33,396 nt of DNA from Aestuariirhabdus haliotis (GTDB taxonomy: Bacteria; Pseudomonadota; Gammaproteobacteria; Pseudomonadales; Aestuariirhabdaceae). The notes under the pieces are model-generated. The model was not told the origin of the DNA, did no database searches, and saw nothing but the letters and a program-made list of their open reading frames with translations. The DNA lies in assembly GCF_023509475.1 (NCBI RefSeq), contig NZ_JAKSDZ010000036.1:1-33396 (forward strand), written 5' to 3'. Numbering within the stretch: position 1 is the first letter of the stretch; each line of letters opens with the position of its first letter. Of this stretch, positions 27,969-33,396 are shown piece after piece. The translations under genes were made by a program, and so were the position numbers.

Positions 27969-28872
27969 TTCACCCCGCATGGCACCCACCCCATCAACAT
28001 CGGCAAAGACCTCTTTGTTTAGCACCGCCGGATTTGCCCGCCTGGCGCTGTACGCCATTTTACTCCTGGCGGTTCTGTTTTATCTGATGCCGCTGATCGT
28101 TATGATCTTTACGTCCCTGAAAAGCATGGACGATATCCGCGCCGGCAACCTGCTCTCTGTGCCTGAGGTGTTTCTGTTTGACGCCTGGATCAAGGCCTGG
28201 TCAGGTGCCTGTACCGGTGTTAGCTGCGAAGGCGTTGGCACTTACTTCTGGAACTCATTCCAGATCACTCTGCCAGCGGTGTTGATCTCGACCCTGCTCG
28301 GTGCGCTTAACGGTTACGTGCTGACCCAATGGAAATTTCGTGGCAGCGATCTGTTTTTTGGCATGATGCTGTTCGGATGCTTTATTCCATTTCAGGTGGT
28401 GATTTTGCCCATGGCGCAAACTCTGGGCTGGCTGGGACTGGCCAATACCACCACCGGCCTGGTATTTGTCCACATTGTCTATGGCATGGCCTTTACCACA
28501 TTATTTTTCAGAAATTTTTATGTTGCCGTACCCACCGAACTGGTCAGTGCGGCCAAGATTGATGGCGCCGGTTTTTTCACCATTTTCTGGCGTATTATTC
28601 TGCCGCTTTCCACCCCCATTTTTGTCGTTTGCATCATCTGGCAGTTTACCCAGGTATGGAATGACTTTTTATTTGGCGTGGTATTTTCCGGTGGCGATAC
28701 TCAACCCATCACCGTCGCCTTGAATAATCTGGTCAACAGCTCTACCGGTGTAAAGGAATACAACGTCGATATGGCCGCAGCCATGATCGCCGCGCTGCCC
28801 ACGTTGCTGGTCTATGTGCTGGCCGGAAAATACTTTGTGCGCGGCCTGACCGCCGGTGCGGTCAAAGGCTAG
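27961..28872 (+). CDS. gtsC: Glucose ABC transporter permease 2
   Basis: The 303-residue MalG-type permease has a polar N-terminal tail of about 25 residues, six membrane helices, and the EAA loop SAAKIDGAGFFTIFWRIILP. The region with CTGVSCEGVGTYFWNSF matches Pseudomonas GtsC-like permeases. Its start lies inside the last codons of gtsB, so expression is coupled. A 98-base gap without a clear terminator separates it from the ATPase gene. Confidence 0.93.
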   Translation: MTSSPRMAPTPSTSAKTSLFSTAGFARLALYAILLLAVLFYLMPLIVMIFTSLKSMDDIRAGNLLSVPEVFLFDAWIKAWSGACTGVSCEGVGTYFWNSFQITLPAVLISTLLGALNGYVLTQWKFRGSDLFFGMMLFGCFIPFQVVILPMAQTLGWLGLANTTTGLVFVHIVYGMAFTTLFFRNFYVAVPTELVSAAKIDGAGFFTIFWRIILPLSTPIFVVCIIWQFTQVWNDFLFGVVFSGGDTQPITVALNNLVNSSTGVKEYNVDMAAAMIAALPTLLVYVLAGKYFVRGLTAGAVKG

Positions 28873-28970
28873 GCGACCAGAATTCGCAGGTTGTTTTCAT
28901 TTTATTGCTCACAATTTTTTGTTTTATGCCGGCCAAGGCCTGAAACCAACACAAGAATAAGGCATACCCT

Positions 28971-30086
28971 ATGGCAACGCTGAAAATAGATAACGTCACC
29001 AAATCCTTTGGCTCTGTGGATGTACTCAAGGGCATTAACCTGAGCATCGACAGTGGCGAGTTTTTGATTCTGGTGGGCCCGTCCGGTTGTGGCAAATCCA
29101 CCCTGATGAACAGCATCGCCGGATTGGAAGAAGTCAGTTCGGGTGCCATTCACATTGGCGACACCAACGTTACCGGCCTCGCCCCCAAGGATCGTGACAT
29201 TGCCATGGTGTTTCAATCCTACGCGCTCTACCCCAGCATGACCGTACGCGGCAATATCGCCTTTGCCCTGGAGATTCGCAAGGTACCCAAAGCCCAACGC
29301 GAACAGGAAGTGCAACGGGTGGCCGAGCTGTTGCAGATCAGTCACCTGCTGGATCGTAAACCCTCACAGCTCTCCGGCGGTCAGCGCCAGCGAGTGGCCA
29401 TGGGCCGGGCGCTCGCCCGTCATCCCAAAGTCTATCTGTTTGATGAACCGCTCTCCAACCTGGACGCCAAATTACGGGTCGAGATGCGCACCGAAATCAA
29501 AAAGCTGCACCAACGCCTCAACACCACCATTGTCTATGTCACCCACGATCAGATAGAAGCCATGACATTGGCCGACCGCATCGCGGTGATGAAAGATGGC
29601 ATCGTGCAACAGTTTGATACCCCGCAGGAGATCTACGACAACCCGGCGAATATGTTCGTCGCCGGTTTTATGGGATCCCCGGCGATGAACTTTTTACGCT
29701 GCACGCTCTGTTGCAACAACGGTCATTATTCGGTGTTGGTCACCACAAGCGATGGCACTCAGTATCAGTGGCCATTACAGCACGCCGCTGATGATCTGGA
29801 TGACTGGATCGAGAAAGAGGTCATTCTCGGCATTCGGCCCGAACAGATCACCCACTTAATTCCCCACAAAGAAACCCTGGACAGCGTCACTCACTTCACC
29901 GCCGCCGTGGATGTCGCCGAACCCACCGGGCCCGACACCCTGGTATTGATCAGCCTTAACGATCAGGAGGTGGGTTGCCGGGTTGAACCCAAAGAACAAC
30001 AGCCGGTGGGTAACGGCATGCGCTTTATGGTCGATATGTCGAATGCAGTGTTGTTTAATCCGGATACGGAGGAGCGGATTTTGTGA
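28971..30086 (+). CDS. gtsD: Glucose ABC transporter ATP-binding protein
   Basis: The 371-residue protein is a MalK/UgpC-type ATPase: Walker A GPSGCGKST (36-44), signature LSGGQ (134-138), Walker B VYLFDEP (154-160), D-loop SNLDA and switch H192. A C-terminal MOBP-like regulatory domain with VILGIRPEQI follows. It energises GtsABC. It is the last core gene of the glucose module; immediately after it base composition turns AT-rich and mobile DNA begins. No oprB-type porin gene, which follows in some pseudomonads, is present. Confidence 0.94.
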   Translation: MATLKIDNVTKSFGSVDVLKGINLSIDSGEFLILVGPSGCGKSTLMNSIAGLEEVSSGAIHIGDTNVTGLAPKDRDIAMVFQSYALYPSMTVRGNIAFALEIRKVPKAQREQEVQRVAELLQISHLLDRKPSQLSGGQRQRVAMGRALARHPKVYLFDEPLSNLDAKLRVEMRTEIKKLHQRLNTTIVYVTHDQIEAMTLADRIAVMKDGIVQQFDTPQEIYDNPANMFVAGFMGSPAMNFLRCTLCCNNGHYSVLVTTSDGTQYQWPLQHAADDLDDWIEKEVILGIRPEQITHLIPHKETLDSVTHFTAAVDVAEPTGPDTLVLISLNDQEVGCRVEPKEQQPVGNGMRFMVDMSNAVLFNPDTEERIL

Positions 30087-30205
30087 TTGGTTAAAACGAT
30101 ATTGATTTGAACCTTACATCAACTTTGGGTTCAAGCCTTACATTTGGCATATCAGATCTATCTACCGATCCGGTGAGAACTTCAAGCCTGACTCTCAACC
30201 CTCTC

Positions 30206-30805
30206 TCAGCTGACATTAGTAAGCCAAAATACCATAGCGGCAATTGAAACCCAGAGAACTAACATCGAATACTTTTCTTTATCAGGTTTGATCCTGCTGT
30301 AAGAGGGTAGATTGCCCTCGTTGTCTTTCTTGATTTTATTAAAATCAAAAGCCGAAGAACCAAGTACGCTGCCTTGGTGTATCACCACTTCTCTGGCTCC
30401 TGCACCTAATGCCATCTCTGTAAACGCTTTATTTTCGATCATGGTAATACCCCCATCGGTTTTTTCCATGGGGTGAATAACGACTTTTGGAGATGGTGAA
30501 AACGCTTTTCTGCCCAGCAGTTCTTTAAAGGCATGTTGAAAAAATTTTTCAGCAAGAATGAAATCACTGACCAATCCACGAGGATGAGAAAAAGGATTGA
30601 TAGCCTCATTTCCATCAGACCTCATTAACTTGGCTTTATTACCTACTGCTGAGATGATTTCTTGACCCTTTTTATTCTTTTGGATAGATACCAAAGGCAC
30701 TTCATCATATACCTCACCCGTTTGAATGTCGGTAACCTTAATCCGTTTCTCCCAAATCTGAACATAAAGAATGGAATCCATATTTCCAACAAAACTTTTA
30801 ACCAT
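30206..30805 (-). CDS. Truncated MreB-like protein with C-terminal membrane segment
   Basis: The 199-residue product aligns by eye with the first half of MreB. SAVGNKAKLM, then LVSDFILAEKFFQHAFKELL (79-98), SPSPKVVI, and ALGAGAREVVI (132-142) correspond to [38 protein letters not shown] and AQGAGAREVFL of E. coli MreB. The phosphate-1 loop DLGTANT is replaced by VQIWEKRIKV, and the second half with the DIGGGTT loop is absent. After a charged linker it ends in one hydrophobic helix (about 179-196). ATP binding and normal polymerisation are therefore unlikely; a membrane-tethered partner or modulator of MreB is one inference. It is AT-rich and co-oriented with the integron cassettes, but no attC borders it. 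A start at the second ATG (residue 9) is possible. Confidence 0.72.
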   Translation of the reverse strand: MVKSFVGNMDSILYVQIWEKRIKVTDIQTGEVYDEVPLVSIQKNKKGQEIISAVGNKAKLMRSDGNEAINPFSHPRGLVSDFILAEKFFQHAFKELLGRKAFSPSPKVVIHPMEKTDGGITMIENKAFTEMALGAGAREVVIHQGSVLGSSAFDFNKIKKDNEGNLPSYSRIKPDKEKYSMLVLWVSIAAMVFWLTNVS

Positions 30806-30949
30806 TACAAGCTCTTCTCTTAGTCATTCAATAAGCAGCATCGGCGCTTATGCTTTAAACCAGTTCCTTTTTATCACTGGCTTTGTTTTTGAAGTTCTCT
30901 ACCTGAAAGGTACTAGATATTTAAGTCCAGATACTTATGTCAAACGTAA

Positions 30950-30961
30950 GGCCTGACCCTC
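30950..30961. repeat. 12-bp inverted-repeat partner AGGCCTGACCCT
   Basis: This sequence is the exact reverse complement of AGGGTCAGGCCT at 33302-33313. It sits about 30 bases after the stop of the leftmost cassette gene, where an attC would be expected but is missing. Beyond the 12 bp the two copies diverge. Confidence 0.5.
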
Positions 30962-30990
30962 AATATTTTTGCGCCCTTTTTAGTAATTTT

Positions 30991-31440
30991 TTAGCTGTAA
31001 CTTTTACGCAGACTATTCATTTCTTTTTTTAACTGAATCTTGAATTTTTCAGTTATTTCCAGAATCCTGGGAATATCGTTCATTTTAGCTGTTGGGTTTT
31101 CAAAAGTACCATCCCCTAATGATAAGCATTCGTCAATCATACTCTGTAGTTCGGAACTAAGTAGATGTTGGTGAGCAACAAATTTTTGATAATTAGATTT
31201 ATCCATAAAAAATGTTGGTAACGTTTGATTAGCAGACACTATTACCGTATACATGGGGCCATAAAGTGCTGAAAGTTTCTTATCAATTAAAGCTTTCTTT
31301 TCCTTCTTAGATTCTCTGAACTCATAAAGGATAAAGTCTTTAAGCACCATAATTAAAATGGCAGTTATAGCACCAACTAATGCAGGAATAACTACTTTCC
31401 CTGAATCTGTTGATAAATATGATGTTAATGATTCAAGCAT
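30991..31440 (-). CDS. Integron-cassette membrane protein of unknown function
   Basis: From ATG 31440 the product is 149 residues. GGAGG lies five bases upstream of this start; an earlier ATG at 31452 overlaps that Shine-Dalgarno and is rejected. One membrane helix (about residues 14-35, VVIPALVGAITAILIMVLKD) is followed by a charged helical cytosolic part with ESKKEKKALIDKKLSALYGP and a lysine-rich tail. I do not recognise a family, although small proteins with a single N-terminal helix and a helical C-terminal region are common among cassette genes. The gene begins right after an attC site, as a cassette gene should, but its own downstream attC is absent. Confidence 0.7.
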   Translation of the reverse strand: MLESLTSYLSTDSGKVVIPALVGAITAILIMVLKDFILYEFRESKKEKKALIDKKLSALYGPMYTVIVSANQTLPTFFMDKSNYQKFVAHQHLLSSELQSMIDECLSLGDGTFENPTAKMNDIPRILEITEKFKIQLKKEMNSLRKSYS

Positions 31441-31454
31441 TCGAACCTCCATTT

Positions 31455-31568
31455 ACATAACGCCCATAGCAGGCGCATTTATGTAGGTGATTGTTTTTAA
31501 TGCCAGCGTAGCGCCCGGCATAAAAACGAGCACTGGAATAAATGTCGACCTGGCTATGTTTGTTAAGT
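31455..31568 (-). other. Integron attC recombination site 1
   Basis: The 114-bp element lies between two leftward genes. On the gene strand it begins ACTTAAC, matching the RYYYAAC core, and ends GTTATGT, close to GTTRRRY. Its ends are an imperfect inverted repeat (TAAC, CATAGC, AGG and CATTTAT shared in order on both strands), and a central GCC/GGC hairpin with flanking A/T tracts sits in the middle. The stop codon of the 31563 gene overlaps the first core site, as is usual in cassettes. It differs from attC 2 at three positions. Confidence 0.85.
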
Positions 31569-31928
31569 ATTGATGCTTCGGATGTATTCTTCATATATGC
31601 CATCGTCAACCTCAACGCCTCTATTACCACCATACAAGCGATCATTTTGATCTTTTCTTGGGCCCGATATCCAATAGTGATCGCCGGATTCAACCTCAAA
31701 GTAGTTGGCCTTGAAGCCGCTACCTTTTAGGCTTTGAAATTTCTGACCGCGATAATACAGAGTTTTCCCTGATTTTGAGAAATACACTCTTCCAATTCGA
31801 GCTTCCCCTTCTAACCCCGCCGATTTATCTTCGACATACATAATTTTAGAACGAGATAGTTTGAATTCCGACGGAAGCTCTTCTCCGTCAAAATCGCGCT
31901 CCTCTTGTTTTCCTTGATGCCTGCTCAT
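31563..31928 (-). CDS. Integron-cassette protein, widespread hypothetical family
   Basis: From ATG 31928, right after attC 2, the product is 121 residues; the frame runs 10 codons further upstream, but those codons lie inside attC. It is soluble, with a charged N-terminal tail. The core includes KIMYVEDKSAGLEGEARIGR, KTLYYRGQKFQSLKGSGFKA and YWISGPRKDQNDRLYGG. I recall this core from many short bacterial proteins, some mislabelled as deoxyxylulose-phosphate synthase, which they cannot be at this size. The repeated aromatic and glycine pattern suggests a compact beta fold. Function is unknown. It is a complete cassette with attC 1 as its own site. Confidence 0.78.
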   Translation of the reverse strand: MSRHQGKQEERDFDGEELPSEFKLSRSKIMYVEDKSAGLEGEARIGRVYFSKSGKTLYYRGQKFQSLKGSGFKANYFEVESGDHYWISGPRKDQNDRLYGGNRGVEVDDGIYEEYIRSINT

Positions 31929-31934
31929 ATTTAC

Positions 31935-32048
31935 ACATAACGCCCATAGCAGGCGCATTTATGTAGGTGATTGTTTTTAATGCCAGCGTAGCGCCCGGCA
32001 TAAAAACGAGCACCGGAATAAATGTCGACCTGGCTATGCTTGTTATGT
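31935..32048 (-). other. Integron attC recombination site 2
   Basis: This is the same 114-bp element as attC 1, with three differences. On the gene strand it runs from ACATAAC to GTTATGT and contains the same nested palindromes. It follows the stop of the 32053 gene by four bases and ends seven bases before the start of the 31563 gene, exactly the cassette arrangement. Confidence 0.85.
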
Positions 32049-32052
32049 GATT

Positions 32053-32322
32053 TCACTCAGCAGCCCTACCTGATAAAACTGGATTGTTACCTTGAGATAT
32101 ATGTTTTGCTACTTCAAGGCTAAACTGAAACCAGTATTCGCCCTTGTTTGGTGAAAAGTAGCTAAAGCAAAACTCGTGTTCATCGGCATCATAGCCGCCA
32201 ACAAAACACCCTACCTGAAACATATCGTCGGATTCTATTTCGGCCCACTGAGACTCTCGAAGATCTTTTTTCTCGATCTCTTGGCAGATAGTTCTTAGTT
32301 CGGATGTTATCGGTATATCCAT
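32053..32322 (-). CDS. Integron-cassette protein of unknown function
   Basis: The 89-residue product is acidic and soluble with no signal peptide or membrane helix. It is rich in aromatic residues in the centre (VGCFVGGYDADEHEFCFSYF and GEYWFQFSLEVAKHI), which suggests a small beta-sheet protein. I do not recognise a family. It is a complete cassette: an attC remnant lies 18 bases before its start and attC 2 immediately after its stop. The Shine-Dalgarno is weak (GAGAA). Confidence 0.68.
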   Translation of the reverse strand: MDIPITSELRTICQEIEKKDLRESQWAEIESDDMFQVGCFVGGYDADEHEFCFSYFSPNKGEYWFQFSLEVAKHISQGNNPVLSGRAAE

Positions 32323-32340
32323 TTCTCGATTTCTACTTGC

Positions 32341-32360
32341 ACATAACAGCTAATTATAAG
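32341..32360 (-). other. Remnant of a third attC site, cut by an insertion sequence
   Basis: On the gene strand this reads TTATAATTAGCTGTTATGTG, a typical attC 3' end with the same GTTATGT core found in attC 1 and attC 2. The rest of the site is replaced by IS3-family DNA, so the insertion interrupted the array here. Confidence 0.6.
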
Positions 32361-32458
32361 GAAGAACGTCCCCTTTTCTTTTTTGGGGTCAATTTGAAGC
32401 TGCTACAGTTTAACGGACATTCTTAATCAGGGACAATAAGCCCCCTCAGGAGTGTTAC

Positions 32459-32767
32459 ATGACTAGTAAACGTAGACCTTATAAAACTTATCCCAAAGAG
32501 TTCAAATTGGAAGCTGTACGGATGATGGAGTCGTCCGATAAGCCGGCTGCTGATGTTGCTAGAGAACTTGGGCTCAGAAGGAATCAGCTATACAAATGGA
32601 AAGAGCAGTTAGAAAAGACTGGAGATGTTTCGTCTGGAAAGCGAGGAAGGCCTAAGAAATCAGAGCTGAGTGACACGGCAAAGCTGGAAGCAGAAGTCCG
32701 GCGTCTGAAAGAGGAGAATGAAATCCTAAAAAAGGCCGCGGTGTTCTTTGCCAAGGAACTGGATTGA
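32459..32767 (+). CDS. IS3-family transposase OrfA
   Basis: The 102-residue protein is a complete HTH_Tnp_1 OrfA. YPKEFKLEAVRMMESS and AADVARELGLRRNQLYKWKE form the DNA-binding helix-turn-helix, and LEAEVRRLKEENEILKKAA is the leucine-zipper part for multimerisation. AGGAG precedes the ATG by six bases. The frame ends TGA at 32767, overlapping the first codon of orfB by four bases. Most transposase would come from -1 frameshifting at 32728-32734 to give OrfAB. Confidence 0.93.
   Translation: MTSKRRPYKTYPKEFKLEAVRMMESSDKPAADVARELGLRRNQLYKWKEQLEKTGDVSSGKRGRPKKSELSDTAKLEAEVRRLKEENEILKKAAVFFAKELD
32728..32734 (+). promoter_or_regulatory. Programmed -1 ribosomal frameshift site
   Basis: The heptamer A_AAA_AAG is in the correct phase in orfA (codons AAA AAG encoding Lys-Lys). 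Slipping back one base enters the orfB frame with no intervening stop, giving an uninterrupted OrfAB read-through across the overlap. Confidence 0.8.
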
Positions 32768-33303
32768 AGTACCAGTTTATTCGCCGTCACTCAAAAGAAC
32801 ACCCTATTGTACGGCTTTGCGAGGTTCTGGAGGTCTCAACCAGTGGTTACTATGATTGGCTTGATAGGCCTGAAAGCAAGCGTAGTAAGGAAAATAAACG
32901 TCTTACGCAGCGCATTCGTTATCACCATGAAAAGTCTCACGGTATTTACGGATCACCAAAAATTCATCGTAATTTAATCGAGGAAGGCAACGAATGTAGC
33001 CGCCCTCGTGTAGCCAGGCTAATGAAACAAGCCAGTATACAATCTAAGTTGCGAAGAAAATTTATGGTAACAACGGATTCAAGAGCCACAACACAACCGG
33101 CCCCAGATAGGCTGAAGCGAAAATTTGAGGTTGATACACCAAATACAGCTTGGGTATCAGATACTACGTTTATTCCGACACGGGAAGGCTGGTTGTATCT
33201 GGCTGTTGTTTTGGAGCTTTATTCCCGGCAAGTGATTGGCTGGTCGATGAGCACCAAGAATGATACGGCTCTCGTAGAAGAAGCATTGACGATCAACCTT
33301 TAG
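32764..33303 (+). pseudogene. IS3-family transposase OrfB, truncated
   Basis: The reading frame gives 179 residues, whereas intact OrfB proteins are about 270-290. The HTH_21 region (HGIYGSPKIHRNLIEEG) and the start of the rve integrase domain (TAWVSDTTFIPTREGWLYLA, first catalytic Asp D133) are present. The frame stops at ALTINL, before the second Asp and the catalytic Glu, so the enzyme is inactive. The break coincides with the sequence AGGGTCAGGCCT, the apparent edge of another element. The TTG at 32764 is only a nominal start, since production is by frameshift from orfA. Confidence 0.88.
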
Positions 33304-33396
33304 GGTCAGGCCTAATAAGATGACTCGCCTCCCACCCTAAACTAGGCTGAAGGTGACGAAACCCAAGAGGCGAATCATCATGAATATTCAAACACT
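33302..33396 (+). mobile_element. Left end of a second element inserted into the IS3 transposase gene
   Basis: DNA from 33302 to the window end is unrelated to orfB. It starts AGGGTCAGGCCT and contains an inverted pair GATGACTCGCCTC (33319-33331) and GAGGCGAATCATC (33367-33379), matching at 12 of 13 positions. An ATG at 33380 then opens a frame MNIQT that runs off the edge. A leader hairpin just before a start codon is common in insertion sequences. The family cannot be named from 95 bases. Confidence 0.4.

Larger units (their letters stand above)
32361..33301 (+). mobile_element. IS3-family insertion sequence, right part missing
   Basis: The element carries orfA and orfB in the standard overlapping arrangement with an A_AAA_AAG frameshift site. 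Its left boundary is placed where attC similarity ends and is approximate; I could not fix the terminal inverted repeat. The right end is lost within orfB near 33290-33301. About 98 bases of leader, including AGGAG before orfA, lie between the cassette remnant and orfA. Confidence 0.7.

Noticed and set aside
31929-31958. Ten-codon N-terminal extension of the cassette gene at 31563
   Set aside because: These codons are part of the attC site; the ATG just after attC gives a normal cassette gene.

Overview
The window looks like a chromosomal segment of a free-living, probably marine or soil, gammaproteobacterium related to the pseudomonads and to the Oceanospirillales/Cellvibrionales. The case rests on a Pseudomonas-type Entner-Doudoroff (ED) and glucose-uptake gene set, a Pseudomonas-like methionine gamma-lyase beside an Lrp-type regulator, and a tripartite RND efflux operon. 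I cannot name the species. The first 30 kb is ordinary, moderately GC-rich core DNA. The last 3.3 kb is visibly AT-richer and mobile.

Positions 1-4400: a 122-bp tandem repeat, each unit carrying a strong intrinsic terminator and a stretch resembling a tRNA 3' half. Then come a small STAS-like gene, a divergent periplasmic solute-binding protein, a membrane diguanylate cyclase and an AsmA-like membrane-anchored protein. Positions 4569-10535: a leftward efflux operon (outer-membrane lipoprotein, adaptor lipoprotein, RND permease). Positions 10859-12269: a DUF2975 membrane protein with its YozG-type HTH partner and a small exported protein. Positions 12390-13873: an ArsR-like repressor divergent from a NIPSNAP/ABM-fold gene pair. 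Positions 13925-15745: methionine gamma-lyase with a divergent Lrp/AsnC regulator.

Positions 15940-30086 form a nearly complete glucose module: edd-glk-eda, then zwf-pgl, then a GltR/GtrS-like two-component system, then the gtsABCD glucose ABC transporter. A Gfo/Idh/MocA-type dehydrogenase on the opposite strand separates eda from zwf. Imported glucose is phosphorylated by Glk, oxidised by Zwf, hydrolysed by Pgl, dehydrated by Edd and cleaved by Eda to pyruvate and glyceraldehyde-3-phosphate. HexR-like palindromes lie upstream of both edd and zwf, although hexR is not in the window. Two strong hairpins lie between gtsA and gtsB.

Positions 30206-33396 are the accessory part. A truncated MreB-like protein with a C-terminal membrane segment is followed by leftward integron gene cassettes. 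Two 114-bp attC sites there differ at only three positions over the compared repeat, as in sedentary chromosomal integrons. A third attC is cut by an IS3-family element that has a canonical A_AAA_AAG frameshift site. That element's orfB is itself broken at about 33300, where another element appears to begin. The integron integrase is not present and, from cassette orientation, should lie to the right of the window.
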